From Candidula unifasciata (lineage: Eukaryota > Mollusca > Gastropoda > Stylommatophora > Geomitridae): a DNA stretch of 64,000 bases. The notes under the pieces were generated by a model. That model saw only the letters and a program-made list of their open reading frames with translations, did not search any database and had not been told where the DNA came from. Positions 59,540 to 64,000 of this stretch are shown here, one piece after another. The stretch spans positions 1 through 64,000 of the forward strand of contig CAJHNH020007557.1 in assembly GCA_905116865.2 (NCBI GenBank). Direction: 5' to 3'. A program made the position numbers and the translations under genes. Each line of letters begins with the position of its first letter. Position 1 is the first letter of the stretch.

Positions 59540-61215
59540 TTTTCTTCTTCTTCTTTACATTCACCAGCTGTAAACTCTGGTGGAAAGTTCTAGTTGTTTA
59601 TCCACTTCTGGACTTTAGTCTTGTTTTAGAACTTGAGTTGTGGCGCGGTGATTTCGGTCACAGGCATGAGGGGAAGTTAAGTCTGATGTGATGTGTATAA
59701 GGAGATATTCCGTACCCCACTCGGGCGCCAGTCCTTCACTGTTCTGGTTTTACGGAACCTCATGCAAGGGGATCTCGGAGCTGGCGGCCCCTAGAGGTGT
59801 AGAGTCCTTTCTGGCTCTCACCAGCCCGCCCCCAAACGCATGGGTGAAAAGTAACAAAACTCAAGGACTGCTTGCTAAATGTACCATCAAATGACAACTC
59901 TTGGTTAAAATTCGGGAGCGAATGGAAAACTGTGCTGCTGAGACTCAACCCTGACCGAGAGATTTACCCGCAGCCAAGACGAGTAACATCTCTTGTGGGC
60001 GACTTCTCGCAGCAAGATCCCACCTACGTACATCCTCTGTCAATCCTCAGTGTCGTCGTCACCGCGCTGAGGTACACCATGGCAGCAACTATTCATGCTG
60101 GCTTGAAAACAATGTCCGACAAAGTTCCGCCCCACGGCACACATGCAAGCTCAAAGTCCGGCGATCATAACTCGTACCGATTAGGAAAAGTCTGAATGTC
60201 CGTATCCACTGGTCCAACTCGCCCGAGTGTTGGGACCAAACAGGTGAAGCCACGCCTGACGCATTTTGCTTCCCCATTCTGTCGTGCTAAGGGCACAGCT
60301 AAAACAACGTTAAAGGTGTCTAACGTAAGATGAAAAAGAATGTACCTATTTGTGTGGCCACAAACGTCCTAGAACTGCGGGCTGCTCCCCGCTGATCTCC
60401 AGAGAGCTCAGCCTTGTAGCGTGGGAAGCTCAATACACAGTTGTGAGGTTAAGCAGTCATGGGCAGGACGTGACGATTCCTTGGGTGAGCCCAGAACCAG
60501 AGCATCATGTGTCGGCTCTGCATTTATGGAAGCCTCCTTGGATGGCGGGAAATGCCAATGATCTGCCCCTGCCTTCCCTTGAGGGCTGAAAACTCTACAT
60601 AGAGCTGCCTTAAGGACGACATGCCGGGGGCCACACTTGTTAAAAGTCAAAGAGGACACCACACAAATAAGGCAACATCTCGACCCACACAAAACAATGG
60701 CCACAGTCAACCTAGAAATAGGCTTGACGTCTTCCTCCGAAGTCGGAGTACATCTGCCGGAGAGGCGGGGAACGAGTACTGCAAACAAATAAGCCAGTAA
60801 AACGGATGTACACGCAAAACTCAGGTCAAGGTAAAAGCCAAAAGTCCATTTTGGACGAACAACCGTGACTTACCGCTGGAATTCACAGCCGGTGAACAAG
60901 AAGAAGAAGAAGAAGAAGAAGAACTTGAGTTGTCCATGCACTTCCAGTTTACAGATCTGGCTTATCTGTATGCAGACAGTTGGTCCCTCGCCTCTCAGGC
61001 AGATGCACTTGGATTTTGAAGGAAACACCCCTAGTTGACTTTTACAACAAGCTTGTGGTGGTTGGGGGGTGGGGGGATGGGGGGGGGGCTGGAACCCACA
61101 CAGGGACTATAATTTAAAGCTACAAAAGCAGAAGAAGATGAACATGGAAATCCCAATACAGTTTCGAACACAAGACATTCAGGCAAAGTGTCTAGCCAAT
61201 GTGCCACCACAGCTC
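59540..61215 (-). mobile_element. SINE-B element, split by a 1.28-kb insertion
   Basis: The minus strand, from about 61215, has a tRNA-like head (TGGCTAGACACTTTGCCTGA, TTGTGTTCGAAAC), a G/C-rich link, then the SINE-B body and 3' module down to 59540. The element at 59641-60919 interrupts it with a 13-bp duplication. This copy shows that the module found elsewhere belongs to a tRNA-derived SINE. Confidence 0.7.
59641..60919 (+). mobile_element. Unrecognised 1279-bp retroelement with SINE-B-type 3' tail and 13-bp duplication
   Basis: AGAACTTGAGTTG at 59628-59640 and 60920-60932 flanks the insert perfectly. It begins TGGCGCGGTGATTTCGGTCA, is clearly more CpG-rich than its surroundings, has no long ORF (longest about 126 codons, minus strand), and ends with a SINE-B 3' module (CGGATGTACACGCAAAACTC) and GAAGAAG repeats. 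The duplication and tail show insertion by target-primed reverse transcription. It may be an internally deleted LINE or a long SINE. The body matches nothing I recognise. Confidence 0.8.
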
Positions 61216-61834
61216 TCTGCTGATGATTTAAACAGTAGTAAATTGCCAACCTTATGATATGTTGAAGATTTAAGATAATGTGTCTATGCTAAATAAAAGG
61301 ATGCAAATAGAGACAATCAAGACACACACACACACAGAGCAAACAACACTAAGATGTCATAAAGAAGATGTGAAGATGGTGTTGAAATAGATTTAACACT
61401 TTGCTGACCAGCAATTCGGGGTATTACTGTCTGCCCTTACCAAGGGTGTATAAAGAATTATCGTTTTCAGCACTACATTTGCTGGCAGATTCCGAATCAT
61501 CAATATTACTGGTCTGGTTTTCGTCAGCAGACATGACAAAAAGGCTGAATATGCGCCAGTAATGGAAATTATCAAAAATGAAAACAACGCTTGTATCGGC
61601 TCAAAGTGATATAGATTTGTAGGCACAGTCATCATGGAATAAGAAAAATACCTGGATGAAGCTCAGTTCAAAAACTACTGGTAAGGCCGTCTATTTGCAG
61701 TCTACAAGTCATGAATTTGCCGATCTGCGAAGTTGGTCACCAAGGGATATGACCAGAAATTTGCAGATCATCAAAGTTGGTCAGCATTGTGTTAAAAGTA
61801 TAGTCTTGCAGCAGAAAATACAAGAAAATTACAA

Positions 61835-62520
61835 GAGATTATCTTGACAAACAAAGAGTATCTATAAGAATTACCACAGAATATAAGAAAAAAAGAAGAG
61901 GTTATGTTGAAAACAAAAAGTATCTATGGCAACATTACCACAGTATATAAGAATTTGAGAAGAGGTTATGTTGAAATCAAAAAAGTATCTATGGCAACAT
62001 TACCACAGAATATAAGAAGAGGTTATGTTGAAATCAAAAAAGTATCTATGGCAACATTACCACAGAATATAAGAATATGATAAGAGGTCATGTTGAAATC
62101 AAAAAAGTATCTATGGCAACATTACCAGAGAATACAAGAATATGAGAAGAGGTTATGTTGAAATCAAAAAAGTATCTATGGCAACATTACCAGAGAATAC
62201 AAGAATATGAGAAGAGGTTATGTTGAAATCAAAAAAATATCTATGGCAACATTACCAGAGAATACAAGAATATGAGAAGAGGTTATGTTGAAATCAAAAA
62301 AGTATCTATGGCAACATTACCAGAGAATACAAGAATATGAGAAGAGGTTATGTTGAAATCAAAAAAGTATCTATGGCAACATTACCAGAGAATACAAGAA
62401 TATGAGAAGAGGTTATGATGACAATAGAAAAGTAACTATGGCAACATTACTAGAGAATATTAAAAAAAAAATTAGAAAAGGTTAAGTAAAAAATCAAAGT
62501 ATCTATGCCAGCATTACCAC
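61835..62520. repeat. 65-bp minisatellite, about ten copies
   Basis: Unit GAAGAGGTTATGTTGAAATC, AAAAAAGTATCTATGGCAAC, ATTACCAGAGAATACAAGAA, TATGA. The middle copies are nearly identical and the edges diverged. Confidence 0.93.
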
Positions 62521-62547
62521 AGAACATAAGAAAATGAGAAATGGTAA

Positions 62548-62950
62548 TCTATATATATAAAAATCAATGTTTGTGTGTCTGTTTGCCCCCTATAGACTCG
62601 GAAACTACTGAACCGATTTAGCTGAAATTTTCAGGATATGTTTGTTTTGATACCGGATGTTAAACCATCATGGTTTGAAATTCAACCTGTCACTGTTAGA
62701 GATAGGTGACCACAATTAAAGCAAAATTATTCGAAACTAATATTTAAATTGTTAGTGACATCTAATTATAGCCACGTTAGTAATTGCGCATGCGCCGTAG
62801 TCAGAACGCAAGTCTTCCGCTATTCGCCGGCGAGTTACATGCAGCCAACGCCTTCTCTAATAACACAGAGTAGGTCGTGGTACAGCAAACAAGACTATCT
62901 CTATATTTGCTACAATAACCATATTAAACACGATTTCTATTTTCTGTTTT
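62548..62950 (+). mobile_element. Helitron-like 5' terminus and body
   Basis: The sequence TCTATATATATAAAAATCAA followed by TGTTTGTGTGTCTGTTTGCC and TATAGACTCGGAAACTACTG is very like the 5' end of many invertebrate Helitrons, which start with TC after a host A, as here. The CTRR end with its hairpin was not found, so the right border is a guess. Confidence 0.45.
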
Positions 62951-63217
62951 TTTTTTAAACAACCTTCGATGGGAAGGGGGGATGGGGGGCATCAAGGACT
63001 ATCTCGACGTCGGCGCAGACATTGACTGTGACATTAACTTCATTAACCGTGTTAGACACGTGCGATTTCTAATGTTGTGCCGTTTCATTAATATATCTGT
63101 GGAGTATCTGTCTATGAGAAAACAATTGCCTGCGGTTTTGAGTTGTGTTATAATCAGACACAGTAGTAGTAGGGACACACATCTCAATAGTTTAGTTCTC
63201 TTTTCGTTGCTCCTATG

Positions 63218-63400
63218 AAGTGGCTGCTTGGTCGAATGGTTACAACACTGGGTTCCTGTGCGGGAGACCAGGGTTCGAATCTGCAGTGGTAAATTTTTTT
63301 TTACCCCGGACTAAAATAATATCCTTATCTGCTCTGTCGTGGTGACAGCACTAGCCATGTTGCCCTTAATACTAAAAAAAAAAAAAAAAAAGACAAGTAA
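63218..63400 (+). mobile_element. tRNA-derived SINE (SINE-F)
   Basis: The head has box A-like TTGGTCGAATGGTTACAACA and box B GGGTTCGAATCTG, a body with GTGGTGACAGCACTAGCCAT, and an A-run of 18 at 63374-63391. A relative of the body occurs at 63885-63915. The tRNA part lacks a pairing acceptor stem, so it is not a tRNA gene. Confidence 0.75.
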
Positions 63401-64000
63401 ATAGGTAAACTATTTGATAATTAAATTTGACCATTTCGCATACTTATGATTGCATTTTCAAACTTTCCGATTGCATGGTTACGCTGAAATTTCATAGCTT
63501 TCCATTTATTTTCATTTAGATTTAGTTATTTCATCTGCGTTGGAATTTTAAGCTGTGCTGTTTACCATAGCGTTCATTTCCTAATTATGGTTTCTTTTTT
63601 CCTGTTTTCATTTGCTTTTCAAGTATTTTTGTGTTTTTTTTCTTCCAACTACAATGAGGGAAAAAGTTGTCAGTGAATTTTTTTTTGGAGAGGAAAAGGG
63701 GGGGGGGGGGGGGGGGGCAACTGTTAACTGAGAGAGCTTTAAGTCACAGTAACTGCTTTACCCACTAAAAGTAGCAGCAGCAGTAATAGTTGTGGTTGGG
63801 CTGTTACACCGTAGTGCTCTCATGTGAAGACCGCCGGTAAGGTTATGGCGTTCTTCTGTCGGGAAGCGAAATTATACATCCTAACCTGACCAGTCTGTGG
63901 CGACAGCACTAGCCATGTGGAACCAAATCTTCTGGCTCACGACTCTGTCTACTCCGATGGTAACACAGATAGCAGTGACATTATTTTAGCTACTGTGGTG
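63401..64000. other. Right edge, no gene seen
   Basis: A T-rich stretch, a poly-G run near 63699-63717 and a fragment sharing GCGACAGCACTAGCCATG with the SINE at 63218. No exon of the RING ligase gene with the required phase was recognised. Confidence 0.45.

Noticed and set aside
61642..61680. Possible minus-strand exon of the RING gene (acceptor AAATAG, donor GTATTT)
   Set aside because: Open only in phase 0, whereas the exon at 58978 requires an upstream exon ending in phase 2.
61835..62520. CRISPR array
   Set aside because: A continuous tandem repeat with no unique spacers, in an animal genome; the same holds for all other arrays here.
63220..63290. tRNA gene
   Set aside because: Box A and box B are present, but the stems do not pair and a SINE body with an A-tail follows.

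Overview
This is animal nuclear DNA, AT-rich and very repeat-dense. Long GT-AG introns, microexons, tRNA-derived SINEs, several families of non-LTR retrotransposon that encode RNase H, and telomere-like TTAGGG arrays are all visible. A short non-autonomous copy that looks like the SPIN (SPACE INVADERS) hAT family is present. SPIN is known from tetrapods, Rhodnius and the pond snail Lymnaea. Together with the flavour of the repeats this makes a mollusc, probably a gastropod, my best guess; it is an inference, not shown by any single gene. No bacterial features, rRNA, true tRNA gene or CRISPR is present.

Three host genes can be assembled from splice sites and reading phase. (1) Plus strand, 148-36459: the last 12 visible coding exons (435 codons plus stop, 1308 nt, all phases consistent) of a C2-domain protein most like C2CD2/C2CD2L (TMEM24), an ER-plasma-membrane lipid-transfer protein. 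It has a Q-rich linker, a C2 domain, Ser-rich segments, two microexons of 20 and 24 nt, and two polybasic segments near the C terminus. The transmembrane/SMP half lies left of the window. (2) Minus strand, 46637-41469: a complete two-exon gene of 142 codons that looks like TEN1, the small OB-fold subunit of the telomeric CST complex. Its only intron is 4.7 kb and holds foldback elements and telomere-like arrays. (3) Minus strand, 58978-57139: the last three visible exons of a RING-H2 E3 ubiquitin ligase of the DZIP3/TTC3 type; the rest lies upstream, probably beyond the right edge.

Layout: 1-9400, C2-domain exons separated by introns that are almost wholly minisatellite (29-, 24-, 33-, 45- and 27-bp units). 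9400-36200, introns crowded with LINE fragments (one nested insertion with a 12-bp target duplication, one nearly full RT-RNaseH element with a 16-bp duplication), SINEs, a SPIN-like MITE, a piggyBac-type MITE and more satellites. 36460-41468, intergenic. 41469-46637, TEN1 with three palindromic elements. 46640-57100, gene-poor, with LINE pieces, a piggyBac transposase relic containing a 64-bp minisatellite, and several arrays. 57139-58978, the RING gene. 59000-64000, a SINE split by an unrecognised 1.28-kb retroelement, a 65-bp array, a Helitron-like end and a tRNA-type SINE.

The three genes have no evident joint pathway; they are ordinary neighbours. Most long open frames here are repeat artefacts or decayed transposon genes and are not host proteins.
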